From Eumeta japonica (taxonomy: Eukaryota > Arthropoda > Insecta > Lepidoptera > Psychidae), in contig BGZK01000291.1 in NCBI GenBank assembly GCA_005406025.1, forward strand, positions 450,655 to 514,654: a stretch of 64,000 bases of DNA, given 5' to 3'. The notes under the pieces are model-generated. The model saw only the letters and a list, made by a program, of their open reading frames with translations, did no database searches and had not been told where the DNA came from. Each line of letters begins with the position of its first letter. The stretch's first letter is position 1. A program made the position numbers and the translations under genes. This document shows, in pieces, positions 13,691-26,736 of the stretch.

Positions 13691-16600
13691 AATTACGAAT
13701 ATATAAATATATGATTTCAGAATTAAAATCTACTTATTTTAACAAATTCCAAAATGACCTAATTACAAACCGTTACACATACGATCGCAAAGTAAATATA
13801 TAAGTACAGTTGCTGATACATTATTGTATCTCTTAGCGACAACAAAAGTACACCGTACAAAACGAAATTGCAGGTTTCGAGTTCAACCCAAATAAAAACC
13901 TTTCACCGCAACGATCGTGATCGATGCAAAGGAAAGTGGCATACATACCGATAAGAGACGTATGGCCGAAACAGTTTATGAGATTGTTAAAACTCGCCAT
14001 CCCCTTATCCGATTTAGCATCACGGCAGAGTTCGTCGCGAGAACTGAGAATAATTAAAAGATTCAAAAACCCGACTTTACAAAAGTGAAAGAAAATGATG
14101 TAGAAAATCTTCCAAAAGGCTGTGATAAATATTTGCAGTCGAAGGCATCAAATTAATGTTCCCTTACTCTTTCTACAGACAGCCTCTCTAAGTGCTTTAA
14201 TAATATTCCTGGATTGCTTTCTTGTTATTAGTGGGTCATTAGCGGTATTAATAATAACATGTCTTGTTGTTATAATCGTGATAAATTCCTTGTATTGTAT
14301 ATTGTTACCAATTAATTATTATTACATTTTTTTTTGTGACTTATTTATTCTTAATTAAATTATTTTAATCTCACACTTTAAAATTATATTTGAACATAGT
14401 AAAATTGTGGGTTTGTCTCTCGATTTTAAGAATTACATTGATTTATACTAAATTATTTTCACATTAATAAGACCTATTTGTAGCACGTAAATACTTTACC
14501 ATAACTTACGGTCCATAAGTTTTAAAAATTTAAGTAAGAATGGTTGCTAACCAACTTTTATTCGTTATAGATCCTAGTTGGTCATCCGAAATGAAAAATG
14601 ATTAAAGAAACCTAAACATGATTTTCAACAACCTTTTCAATGATACCCCACTCGATATATTTAATCGATTTTAATTTTTTTCCTTTTTCTTGGCACGTCG
14701 TTGTCGCCATTTGAATTTTGATTACCGTCTTGTCTTTAGTGCTGAGGTAAGAAACACCAAAATCGGCTTACAGGTTTGATCTCTAGAGCGCCAGAAAGGA
14801 ACATACATACATACGTATAAAGGTTGATAAACAGATTACCGTTCTTTGCGTCGCGCAGTCGGGTAGAAAGAATAGTTTTAATCCTACACGACGCAGTGAA
14901 ACGCCTTCAGTCATGCGGAAACGACCCAGATGACGAGACTGTTGCAGAAGCATGAGAGAAAGGGAAAACTTCATAACTTACTTCGTACTGTTATTAATAT
15001 TGTAAGCGATCAGAGCAATTTTAAGTACCTAACTACTGCTTTAGGAAGTTATTTGATTGTTCGTATATAATCATAATCACGCTATATTGTCATCGTAAAT
15101 TTCCGTATTCGAAGATAGCTCAAATACAACAAACCCGAATATCGTAATATGTACTTTCCATTGCCTGTATTTTCTGGCATTGCCGCAACGCAATTCAATT
15201 TATATCCACTAAAATGGTAAACATTTTTCGATATGCTAGTGGGCTATTTGGTGATGGTGCTAAATGAGCTCTCAACCATACTCAAGCTGTACCATAAATA
15301 TACTCACCTTATACACACGTTGGATTATACTCACGTTCTTCTCTTTAGTTTTGTCATTCCCAATCCTGAGTTGATGTCACATTGCGCTTGAGTATGTGGA
15401 AAAATTAGCGGCGACAAAAATTACCTTGAATATCCTAGACTGTTGTGACCAAAATGTGAGTGGTATACCGAATATCCCTATATCATTATACAGCTCAACG
15501 AATTGACTAAATGCCCCGATTATATATCTTACGAGTGTTTTAATACCCGGCCGCAGGGGAGAGTCGCAAGTGCTAAGTGCATTTTACTGCAAAAAACGTG
15601 CGGTCAGTCCACTGCACCATGACGAGTCGGTTGGCTGAACGCTTTAAGAAATTCCGATATCGTTCTGTTAGAAAATAAACATTTGCCAAATGCAAGTGAT
15701 TGTAGTGAATATATCATTCAATTTGTTGTAAAGCGACTGTGAACTTTAAAAATTTTCTTTCATCATTTCCGTATAACTAAATGTTAATGACTCGCCGATC
15801 AAATAACGCAATATAGAGATTACAAAACAAATGTAATGACGAAAAAATATGGAAAGTATTAGTCATTGCGTTCGCTCTCGAAATAGACGTCACGCTCAAA
15901 ACCACCGCGGCTGCATACACTATGACATAGCTTAATTTTTTTTTTAATTTGTTGACATAAAGGATCGTTAAATAATCGTTATAATGTCGCTTATTGCGAT
16001 TAATTAAAGTATTATGTTTCAAGCTGTAGGTTCTTTATCGTAATCTTTTGGTTATAATCGAGTCCATGTTACTTAAGTTAATTTTAAGGTGCAACAGTAA
16101 AAACAACTTTACTGTTTATTTTTCTAAAGTTATCATCATAAATCCTTATCGCGATACACAAATCTCGGGTCGAGCTAATAGCGCAGTCATACTTCACGTG
16201 TGGGCAGAATGAAATTTTTTTTTACGACTTGGAACGAACTATTAAAAGAAAAGTTACGAAGGGCTAACGGTTTTTTTCTTTACGTTTCTAGAAAGGGCCT
16301 ACCGCATTGTTGATATCTGATGTAAACTAAGCTACTTGTGCAATAAATAAGCGAATGTAGTAATTATCTACTTAGGAAATTAATATATAGTCAAAAATAC
16401 GATCTCAAAACTGAGCGTATTTTGAGACGCTTTTGTCGTCTTAATAAATTTAAAATACCTATTAAATATTTACTTGTTTTTATTTTGTATTTTAATTATA
16501 CAAGTAAGTATTCATTGCTTTTCGCTCGTCTGTTCTCTTTTCCCAATTTTATTTGCAATCGAGCAATCTCCTGCTTCGGGACTGTCTATTTCGGATTTAA

Positions 16601-19600
16601 GTCTAGAAACGAGGGCAATGTTGACTTTACGGCCGGTTGCTACTTGACATCAAAACTGTCACCTTTCTAGAAGATGTGATCGTTGCCCCCGATCCTTATC
16701 GACTATCAGCCGCTATACTTTCTATACAAATTAAGTGCACAGCACTATAAAGATAATTAAAATATCAAATTGTCTCTTCTCAATTCTCAGGAAACATTAA
16801 ATTTAAAAAAAAAGTTTTAGCCCTGAAGAAGACCGATCGTAGTCGACAGTAAAATCGATTTCCGGTAATCAAAAATTGAGAGAGATTTAAATAAAAACTG
16901 TTATGAGTAAAAATGGACGCGGAAGTATACTTAGAGCGGGTCAAAAAATGAAATAAATGCTTGTTGTTTTCGTTGCTCAAATCTCAGCAACAACTACTGG
17001 CCAGTTACCGGACAGGCGTCCGGCCGGCCCGGACGCGGACGAGCGAGTACATCGGCCGCATGTTAATCGTGGACGAATTAAGTCATTTCACACCCGTGCC
17101 CTTACTATGAATTGCAGCCAGTAGAATGGACTTGTCATTCTAGCTATCTGATTCGACAATGTTTTTGATCCGTAAGCACAGTACATATGAAAGTAAATCG
17201 CTATTTCATTTTCAAATATAACTTTACGACTTTGAATGAAGGCTTGATTTACAAGACTGCCTGGTAGTGATGGTGGTGGTGGTAAGGTAATAATGGTCAA
17301 TAATAAATCCTGACATCGGTACTCACGTCGACATATGTATACTTAATGCTCTATGATAAACTAACAACTCAATTTTATTTATTTCTGTGAATTGCCTGCA
17401 CAATATTACATGAATTTTCACATTAAACACTTTTCCGTGAAATTTTATTACAGACGATGATACGATGACAGTTATAAGCCTGCGATATATAAAATAGACT
17501 TAAGGGATAAAATAGCGATTTAAGAGTTTTACTTTTGAATTTCGGCTACGGAATCTAAAAATGTATTATATTTATTAAAAGTAAATATTTGAAGCAACAG
17601 CACTCGATGTTAACATGAAGGCATGTAGATTGTAGTAGTAGACTGTAATAAGTAGGTGCACAAACTGACATTTGTCAGGTTTCATTACACTCATCTTATG
17701 GATTAGTTTGATGAGTAATTAAATAGAAACTAATACGCAATCCATTGGTAAACTAACAAACCCATTTCATTTTACAATTGTAACGTGTATGAGGAAAGAT
17801 GTAATCAAATTGCATTCCATAAAAGAGGAAGCAAGTATACATACTATTGCACAACGTTACGTGACGGGTGGCTGTAGGCAAAAGCTAGAAAAATATAAAT
17901 TTATCGACACACATCAACCTCTAGCACAGCGACCACATAATGTATACAATGCCCCCTCTCCAATTTGCATTTATTAAGACTCACGCGCAGGAAACTATGA
18001 CGCGCAACAAACTTTTCCAATAAAAATAAACTCTGTCCGTAATAGATGTGTTCATTGGCTTCCATTCTAACCCCACGAAATATTTATGCGCGTGGGCGAG
18101 TTCCATGCGTCGAAATTGATTTACAGTTTAACACTTTAATGTTTTGGAATCAATGTTGAAGCTTATTTTATTTTTGTTAATGAATAACAAATAAGTTAAG
18201 TCACATCGCTTCTTGAAAGACTTTCATTACAAATATATTTATAAATCAGATTCGTTTCGATATTGTTAGGCACGTATGAGCAATAGAAGATTGATAATTT
18301 GGCTTATTTCATTTTTGGGAAATTTATTTCATTTTAGTTTCCTCTAGCAGAATGATGATTTGTGCACTTTTTAATATTTTCGATTTTCCGATTATACTTA
18401 CGTCGATAATGATGAACGTGTTTTGATGATCTTTACTTGAAACCTAATACACATTACTTGCTAGTGTAACGTGTATTGTGTTTAGTTTTGTTGTGTTTAG
18501 TGAAAGTAATACACATTACTTGAAACACAGACAAGGACCCGACCGTACCTACCCACCTATTTCCATCGGCACCGAAGACACGGGGCGTTTCGTCCACGCG
18601 GGCGAAGACGCGGCCGGAAACTTGATGATAATCAGTTTTATGTTCCTGCATCGGCGGTACGCCCGTAATGTTTTGCTGCTGTAATGAAAGAGTTACGGTT
18701 TTCTTGTTTCTGGGCGTACATTAAAAGGGCCTTCGACCGGCTCGAGATAACAGTGAATCGGGAGTATTCATCGTCGTTGTTTATTTATTTACCCGCGTCG
18801 GTTATCAACGGCGCGGGCGCACTAAGTGAAGACTTAACGCGCGGCGAGGAGACACGCTCCAGATCGAGCCATTTCTACTTTTAAAGTAAACAAGCCCATG
18901 CTATTAATATATCACAGTTGGACGGACGGACCGCGTAATGTATTCTTCAGCGGTCAGCGATTACGATAGACTGCGGTCTTATAAACGTATGTTACATAGT
19001 GTTATTATCGATGGACGGCACCACGCGTCGCTCCAATTCAAATGTATACGATTTACCCACACTGTTATTATAGATGAAACGTGACTTTATTTATATGCCT
19101 GTTACGTTTTCACGGTTAAATAGCAAAACCAATTTTGGTGAAATGTAATATGGGTATAGCTTGAACCCAAAGAAGACATATTACACTTTAAAAAAAAACC
19201 TACCCACTCAAATACGGATGAGAGAGATAACCGTGTTAAAATATTAAATAATATAATTAGTTGTAAGTTATATCAGGCCGTCTAATAACTCAAAAGTTCT
19301 AAATATTTTTTTCCAAAACCCAAAAAAAAAGTGTTAACAAAATAATAGCAATAGGATCTGTTTATCTATCTATTGTCAAACTACATATAACCGTCAGTTT
19401 CTTTAGAATAAAATAATTACGATAGCGAGGTTTGGTAACTGATTAAAAATATCTCATGTCTCTTGTCTTGTTAGACAGACTATACCAAGCCACTTCAAGA
19501 GCAAGATGCATGAATGCATACTAATGCCACCGGTCTTCCCCCAACGCCACTCTGGAGCGGTACTGGGATGAGATGAATACAAAAGATTTGTTTTAAATCC

Positions 19601-20925
19601 AAACGGGCGAAGCCGCAGGTAAAAAACCTATTAATATTTGATACATAGGCGATGATTTTTTTTTTTTAATTAATTGGCGTCTAAATCAATACTTTAATGT
19701 GTAAAACTTAAAATTAGTGCAAGGTTATTCTAGCATTTATTTGTCTGTACCTATAACGTGTATTCAAATAGAATATGCGTGTATCTTTATACGTCTGAAT
19801 TGCACAAACGTGTGTTAAGCAAAAGACAAAATGTTTCACATGTTCATAACTAGACGAGACTTTAGAATTGTGATTACAATTCGGGATAAAAAGAAATAGA
19901 AACATAGATTTATTCGGAACATATTTACCAAATAAAATTAATTTTATCCTTTACATCAAATATACATTTATTCTTTAAGTTTCAGGGTATTTCAATTTAT
20001 AAAACATACAACCTTTTTTTCTCCATGACGATGGCGACAATTCGACGATTTAGATCCGATGTCACAGCCAATCCAAGATCATCTCGAAAGTAGGTTAATT
20101 GTAGATTGTAATATCAAAAGTTATATAAAAGTTCAGTTTTGAAAAGACAATAAAATTATTAATGATGCGATAAGTGTCCGTGTGCTGATGATGCAGTCAG
20201 GATCGTCTCCTTACACAGGAACTCCTCTACACGGAAAGTTTCATAAAGTTTCATGCGATAACTAAGAAGTAAATAATCAAATGTATGTAATGTGATCTAA
20301 TCGATTTTACATGTTCAGCTGCCGCTGATGAGATGTTAGTCATTTCACTTTTTTATCACCATGTATACGTATTTAAATACATTTTTAAGAACCTTTGCTA
20401 TAAATACTTGCTTTTCAGATTTAGACTTTTATAGTGCTTATAAAATATCATTTAAAAATAATCCACTGATTATTATATTTATATGTAATATTAGGTGACA
20501 ATTTCATAAAGCCTTATTGTATTTACACTTACGAGTATATTACTTATGTGTACTTATAGTTAACCTGTCTAATTTAAGAAGTCTATTAGTTCAACAAAAT
20601 GTATGTATTATAATGCAGATTCAAATACGGATTATGTTGCGATGCACTGCAGAAAACCGCATGTTTTATAGTTCTTACAACATATAATAGTTAAATAATT
20701 CTATTCTAAAACATCATCTCTAAAAAGTCTTTAGGCTAACCATAACGGTACTTAAACACATGCAGTAATTGTGAAATTTATACGATATGCATATATTTTT
20801 ATGAACATTTTAAGTTTTTTTTTTTTGAAACACCGACGATTAGAATCCAAAATTTACCACTAGCGTTTAAGTACTATAATTCCGAGTACATATAAACTAC
20901 GTATATATTTGAACCGCCCGCAAAC
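13691..20925. other. Long non-coding stretch
   Basis: No exon of a recognised protein was found on either strand. A perfect 16-nt direct repeat (TAATACACATTACTTG) occurs at 18445-18460 and 18507-18522. A short repeat-like tail 'gggcgaagccgcaggtaaaa' is at about 19604-19623. A small GC-rich patch lies at 17000-17060. The region may be intergenic or part of a very long intron of the LPGAT1-like gene, which points this way. Confidence 0.45.
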
Positions 20926-21275
20926 ACCGATGTGAGGTTTCGTTCGAAATTCTGACGTCAGACGGATGTGTCGCGGTTGCGTCCCTCGTCCGTTACCTCG
21001 TCCCGATCGTCCAAGTCGTTAGCTTCACTGGGCGTCTTGACGTGCATTCGAAAAATGCGAGTCCGCGCTCCCCGCTCGCACACGAACGGATGAACGATAA
21101 ATCGCGCACGCGCACCGGTGTCGCCTCGACGCCGTCGTCGGTTAAAAAAGCCGAGCGGGCGCACTCACACACGCGGCGGGCGGAGTTATTGCGCGATCTC
21201 GCGCGCCGGCCGCCTTTGTGCCGCCGCGCCGAACGGGAACGCAATTCGCAGATGAAATTCATATCGTGAAAGGAA
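20926..21275. other. CpG-rich patch
   Basis: This stretch is distinctly rich in CG dinucleotides within AT-rich DNA and contains a TGACGTCA box at about 20952-20959. Open frames exist on both strands, which is expected from the base composition, and none has a recognisable domain. A promoter or first exon is possible; nothing more can be supported. Confidence 0.35.
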
Positions 21276-24025
21276 ATATTTTCTATCGCGGATATTACGG
21301 CCGTTCTAGCTTTATTCGGCTTTTCTGCGCACGCGGTTTATCGCAAATAAGGTAACTGTGTCGTGAATAAGTCCGGACAATGGTCCTCAAAGGAACTAAA
21401 AAAATTTTGGGCGTGATCGCTATAGAGCTAACGAGCATACGTAGTATGGAGTGGTATAGTTTCATAACAACCTTATTTGTGATAAGCGCCGCTATGTTAT
21501 TATTCGAAAGGAATGCTTCAATGCGTTCAATAATGCCATTATGATGCCTATTAATTACAAGACTGTCCAAAAAAGGAGTGTAATGTTTTCAGAGTTCATG
21601 TACGTATGTATGTTAGTTTCTTTATTCGACCTTAATTTTTTATAATACATACCATACAGTATATCTGTGTAACACAAAAAAAAATATTTTTCACTTAAAT
21701 CGAAATCTTTAACGTGAGATCAACTCGAACCTCACCAGTGTTCATTACTCGTCGTTTTATTTTAGAGTAAGACTATAATCACACCAAGTTTGACGCTTAT
21801 ATGTGATTACTATTTATATGAAAAGCCAAACGAATAAAAGTTAAAAAAAAAAACAGTGAAAATTTCAACTAGCTATCTATTACGGTTTAAAAGATGTAGG
21901 CCTTTCAAAGCAGGTAGACAAAGACGACGAAGGCTCGACAATAAGCTTGTTCACGGAACCCTAAAAAAAACTTCTTTCAAACGTTACATCCGGTCTGTAA
22001 GGCAACCAACAGGATGGTTGTCCCCGGATTGCTACATACATACTTTCTAAACGGTCGATCGTTCCTTTTCACACTACACACACCCTCGACTTAGATTGTT
22101 GCACAACATTCTCTTGCATGTGATACGAGCGTGCGCGCATAAATCGTAACAAACGAGTCGGATCAGTAGCACCGGCCGGCGGTGTACTAAGCCGATATGC
22201 AATAGCGGTCGAACGGGACACAATAAGTATATCACCGTCCTTGCGCGCACGCCGCGAACGCCGCGCGACGCCCTTTACCACTTACCCGCGCAGACAGATC
22301 TCGGATGCTGAGAACGATTTACCATAATGGTTTGTTTACCATACTACTGTTTGTCATATTAGTCTATATATGTTTCATGTTCGCGACATGTTACCCTTCT
22401 GGCTGTACCTGTTTTTTTCTATTAAAATGTTTCAATGAAGTAAGACTGTCCGGGTCGAGTGTTAATAATTAACGAATGTTATATAATGTATTTACTTTAG
22501 GAATGCTATTTTTTGTGTGGTAAGTTCGCTGGTGCTTATAACAATAAACTTTATAACATTAAAAAAAATAACTATAGAGTTGTGGCGGCGAAACGGCGAC
22601 GAGTCAGCGCGTTGCTTTCGAATCGAAGGCAACAGAATTTGCTCCCGAGCATAGGAGACGTAACTAAATTAATCCAATTGCTCCAGTGCCTTGGGGCACA
22701 TTACGCCGTCGTTTCCGGACGTGCCACCGGCATTGGTGGTAACAATTGTTAATAGCCCAAATCAGGTATTGAAACAGAGTTATACATTTGGAGGGGATCA
22801 TAGATTAGGTAAAGTTTTTAATATTGTATACATAACAAAACATTATACGTGCTTTGAAGTCGTGACCTTTAGATCCACGACTAACCCATTTACACTAAGA
22901 AAACAAAAAAAAGAATCCTTGAAAATCCAAACTTTCAATCTGAAATAGTCTGTAGTGCGGCATAACTGACGAGGTGACAAAGATCTACCTATGATCCATC
23001 GAAAAACATGGGAGCTGAAGTTGTGACACTTTTCCTTCAACACAAAACATCAGGGTATTAAAATAAGTAATTGGAGCAAGTTTCGTGTATTATCAAACGA
23101 ACATTATTATTTCAAAAATCAGTTGTAATCGTTTTATTCTTATATGTATATAAATTTTATAATTTCTCATTTGCGTTTTTTAAGTGTTATATTACTGTAA
23201 TGATTTCTTTTAATACGTAAAATTATTTCGAACCTTTATTCAATTGCCTTAATAATGATCTAATGCATTAATAACTATTTGTAATTATTCTAAAAATACC
23301 AATAAAACGCTTTTTAAGGACACCCTAAACAAATCGACAGACAAACATAACTTTTGCATTTTGATTCATTCGATTACACGAATAAATAAATCGATACAAT
23401 GATATAGGACGAAACTGCTGAAGATATTAAAAAATTAATAATACTTTAAATAATGTTAAAATTTTTCTCCATACTCATCAGAGTAGTCCAGTAGTCCCAC
23501 TTCACAATTTTTTCTTCTGAAATAACAAAGGCCTAACCGCAGAGGCAAGCGCTTCCAATCATTGTCCATTCATTGCAAAGACGATACTCCTTCGGGTCAC
23601 TTTGTTTACGTAAAACACGAAAAGAATTCGCCAGAAAAATACCACCAACAGGACTAGATCGGTGTCTTCGTGGATACGCATGGCGACACAGGCGTTCTCT
23701 TAGTGTCGCTTAACCCTTGGAGCGTTTGATAGAGCATAACGATTAACCTTTAAACTATTTTATATTTCAGCTTAGACACAACACTTAATCCTTTTCCTTG
23801 AATGCGCTTATTTAGCCGCTTACCGGTTAATGAATCACCTGTGCCGGCTGACGGCGCGAATCAGCATCGCGATTCATAAAAATGCATGAACGGCCTGCGA
23901 TGACTCATAAATTGTTACAGCGGTCATTGGTTTTTATAAGCTTTTCAAGCATAAGATCATATTTTTAAAATACACATAAAATTGAAAGCGCATTTTATAT
24001 ATTTAATGATAACATATAAAATTCA
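21276..24025. other. Non-coding, no gene recognised
   Basis: AT-rich with a modest CpG-rich spot near 22100-22300. The frames at 22513-22948 on the plus strand have no domain resemblance. No tRNA or repeat boundary could be defined. Confidence 0.4.
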
Positions 24026-25075
24026 TCGCAGGAGATCCCGGGACACATCGACTTTTGACCATCCATCGGGTTGGGCAGATCGCGGGGAACGTCGCCGTAC
24101 GGGAGAGCGCGTTCCGGCGGCCGTCGATCCCATTCGGCGGACAGGAAACCTTCAATTTGTGCCTCGCCTCCGACAATCGAAGGATGTGCCCGAGACTTTA
24201 TAGCTCCCGCGTTGAATGATTACACGGCGTTCCCGGCGCGTACGCCGCATAGAGGACGCCGTAGGTGGACACCCCTCGAATACACATTTGTTTCCGTCGA
24301 CGCGATCGACTGTCGCGACCCCTTTCGACGGTGATCGTAATACAATTTCGCGGCCTCGCCCTGCGGTGAATACGACCGTTTGCACCTAACAAATATGAGC
24401 TCACGACGTCAAATATCTACATGACGAACTGTGTATCCGGACAGGAGCGGTTTCTTTTTATTATTCGAACGTGTCTTCCGTAAGCGACACGAGACGAGAT
24501 CGTAACACTACACGTATTTCGAGGACCAAAAGGAAATGAGTAAAATATCCGGCCGTTTTATTTCAGTTCGATAACGTTCAATCATCATAAAATTATGTGG
24601 GACGCGTAAATCGCTTACGATACAGTCGAGCGCCCGCGCCCGCGCCGGCGCTCGCCGGTGTATTATCCGGTGACTTTCACCGCGATACCGCCGTTCGCAA
24701 CTAAAAATTAGTCGATCGCCCTCCCGTCGTCAACGGTGTACATGCAAATTCACCAGTCGAAATGCAACGTGACGAGCGTGCGACGGCGGCGGCGCGGGCG
24801 GCACGCTCGGGACGGCATTCCTAGCGCGGGGCGGGCGCGGCGCGAAGGCTCGCCCGGCGGGAGGGGGGGCGGTCATCGACCGTCCTCAGCCGGCATAAAC
24901 TACGCAGCCGCATAAGGTCAATACGAAGCGAGCCGCCCGGCGACCGGTCCACTCCCGACCACGAACGCCTGTTCTCACCGCTCTGACGAAACTGTTGCGA
25001 AACGACCGCGAGACTATTGTTCCGAATAGATGCAGCAAGATCGAGCCCGAAAATCGATTACGTACCCACATACGA
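24026..25075. other. CpG-rich cluster, possible promoter region
   Basis: Two CpG-dense blocks (about 24030-24380 and 24600-25070) have overlapping open frames on both strands, a consequence of composition rather than evidence of coding. GC-rich runs such as 'gcgcggggcgggcgcggcgc' at 24823-24842 resemble CpG-island-like promoter DNA. The position just downstream of the LPGAT1-like exon would place it in that gene's next intron, so it could be an internal promoter or enhancer. No exon is recognised. Confidence 0.35.
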
Positions 25076-25982
25076 AAACAGATTTGACGTTACATAACAG
25101 AGTTTGTTGTATGACGTCTAGTTTTATGTTTTCACTGAATAGGTTTTACCTTTTCTATTATGAATGTACTTAGTTAATACTGAATAAACATATAAATTAA
25201 TGCGAATACATGCCCTTTATAAACTTTTCGGGTAAATTCGATAAGATAACGAATATACAAATTGTGACAAGTGATCCTACATAGTTCAGCAATTTGTAAA
25301 TCAGGTGATGCGTTATCAGAGGTGATAAGAAACGGGCAAGACCATGTAAATATAATTCTTTAAAACATTTACCGAACAGCTATTAATTTATAAATTATAG
25401 ATTTACTATGATTTACAAAAATATATAAATTAGACTGATATAATTACGTTATTGATATTTTACGACGATACAAATTTACAAGAAAACATCTGTAAAACTG
25501 AAATTGTTGAGTACGTCGAAGTGTCAATTATTATTTTAAGAAATCCGTATAACTTAGGTGTAGAAACGTAAGTAGATGTTTTTTTAAGAAATTCTTAATA
25601 ATAATAAATTAAGCGACGTTGATTCAAATATAATAACTATGTAACCGATTTAACTGTTACGGGCATTATTTTTTATCCGTTCGCTGATTAGATATGTCAT
25701 ATTACTGTGTCCAATTATCATCGTACATAGTTTTGTCGAGTGCTCTGAAGTCTGGCTGCAAAAAATAAGTACTAGTTCCAACGTTTGCTCCTTCCTCCTG
25801 GAATTTACGTTTAGGACGATTAAACGTAAGTCGATACGAATCTCTGTCGTCTCGGAGAATCGGAAACTCAGTTTTATCTAGTTAGCGGATAGACACTAAA
25901 CGCTAAATTGTTTCTGTGAAAGATATCAAATACAGATAAGATTGTATAAAAAGTGTGCCAGCGTCGTCAGGGAATAACTTAC
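25076..25982 (-). other. Start of the intron following the LPGAT1-like exon
   Basis: The donor gtaagt (minus strand, at 25982-25977) opens an intron that runs towards lower coordinates. No exon encoding the acyltransferase catalytic blocks (NHxxxxD, FPEG) was found in the remaining 26 kb, so the rest of the gene is presumably outside the window or was missed. Confidence 0.5.
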
Positions 25983-26304
25983 TTTCGTATCCAGCTGTCC
26001 ACGACCACAAGGAGACCATAGCCAGCAGCCAATGGAACATCAGCCCCTCGATCTTCCAATAGAGGTCGGCGAAAAAGGGTCTGATAGGGCGCAGCGCCAT
26101 CATCCACACCACGTAAGCGGGGATGCAGTAAAGGTTGTTCACGACCGCGAATGCCGTGCGCGTCGCGAGCCGCACGACCCGGCTGAAACAGGGCGCGCCG
26201 TCAGACGACCTACAGGTGCCGGGGGGGGCCGGGGCTTTCGTCGGCCGGACGTGGCGCTGCGCCGCCGAGCTCGCGCTCCGACCGATCAAAACACAGGCAT
26301 ACAT
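25983..26304 (-). CDS. LPGAT1: Acyltransferase LPGAT1-like, N-terminal coding exon (partial gene)
   Basis: The exon encodes TAFAVVNNLYCIPAYVVWMM, then a segment with the ordered blocks IEG, WLLAMVSLWSW and AGYE. This is the conserved N-terminal membrane region of LPGAT1-type lysophospholipid acyltransferases, ER-membrane enzymes that acylate lysophospholipids such as lysophosphatidylglycerol or lysophosphatidylethanolamine. The exon ends at a good donor (GAAA followed by gtaagt) at 25983, so the catalytic HxxxxD region would be in later exons, not seen here. The 5' limit is uncertain. An ATG at 26304 keeps the frame open, but the first 40 codons are Arg/Pro/Ser-rich and unlike the family, while a strong acceptor (ctgtttcag) at 26183 would start the exon at 26182 with CGG GTC GTG. 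I favour the acceptor. The exon begins only about 430 bp (or 555 bp) after the plexin stop on the same strand. Confidence 0.8.
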
Positions 26305-26736
26305 TCGACGATATTTATTTAATGGAATCGTTCACCGGTTCACTGTCGGTTATTTCGTTAATTAGACTGCGAGTACAAATTTAAAAATGGCCCGGCGGTG
26401 AACCGCACGCGGCTCGTCGCCGGGCTCACATGCGATTTCATTGCGACACACATTTTACACCGATCGACGTAACATTAACTCGTACGACGCGAGCACACAT
26501 AGACAGACATACATAATTTTATTTTACGATGCATACGGCGGCCGGACTGTAGCTCGCCTAATTCGTCGTGTAAAATTAATACAAAGTTCATTATATAAAA
26601 TTAAAAAAACGACATCGGACCGCTGAAATTATACAAAAATTACAATATTAAAGACTGTACACTATCTAATATATACAATAGGGCCAGCATAGATATGTGC
26701 GGGAGCATTATATACAGGGCGGTGGGAGTGGGGCGG
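26305..26736 (-). other. Presumed 3' UTR of the plexin gene
   Basis: This is the gap between the plexin stop codon and the LPGAT1-like exon. An AATAAA polyadenylation signal on the minus strand lies at 26518-26523, about 215 nt after the stop, and a second lies at about 26314-26319. No other coding sequence is seen. Confidence 0.5.
26518..26523 (-). terminator. Candidate polyadenylation signal AATAAA for plexin
   Basis: Perfect AATAAA on the minus strand, about 215 nt downstream of the plexin TAG. The choice over the other AATAAA at about 26314 is by distance only. Confidence 0.4.

Noticed and set aside
14783..14974. Minus-strand frame as a further LPGAT1 exon
   Set aside because: It lacks the expected NHxxxxD or FPEG blocks and has no convincing splice sites.
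21295..21570. 91-codon minus-strand frame
   Set aside because: No recognisable motif, no conserved-looking splice sites, and composition like its surroundings.
24071..24404. Overlapping open frames on both strands in CpG-rich DNA
   Set aside because: GC-rich DNA has few stop codons. The peptides are Arg/Pro-rich without domains or conserved motifs.
26032..26365. Plus-strand frames across the LPGAT1-like exon
   Set aside because: They are the antisense shadow of a segment with clear LPGAT1 resemblance on the minus strand.
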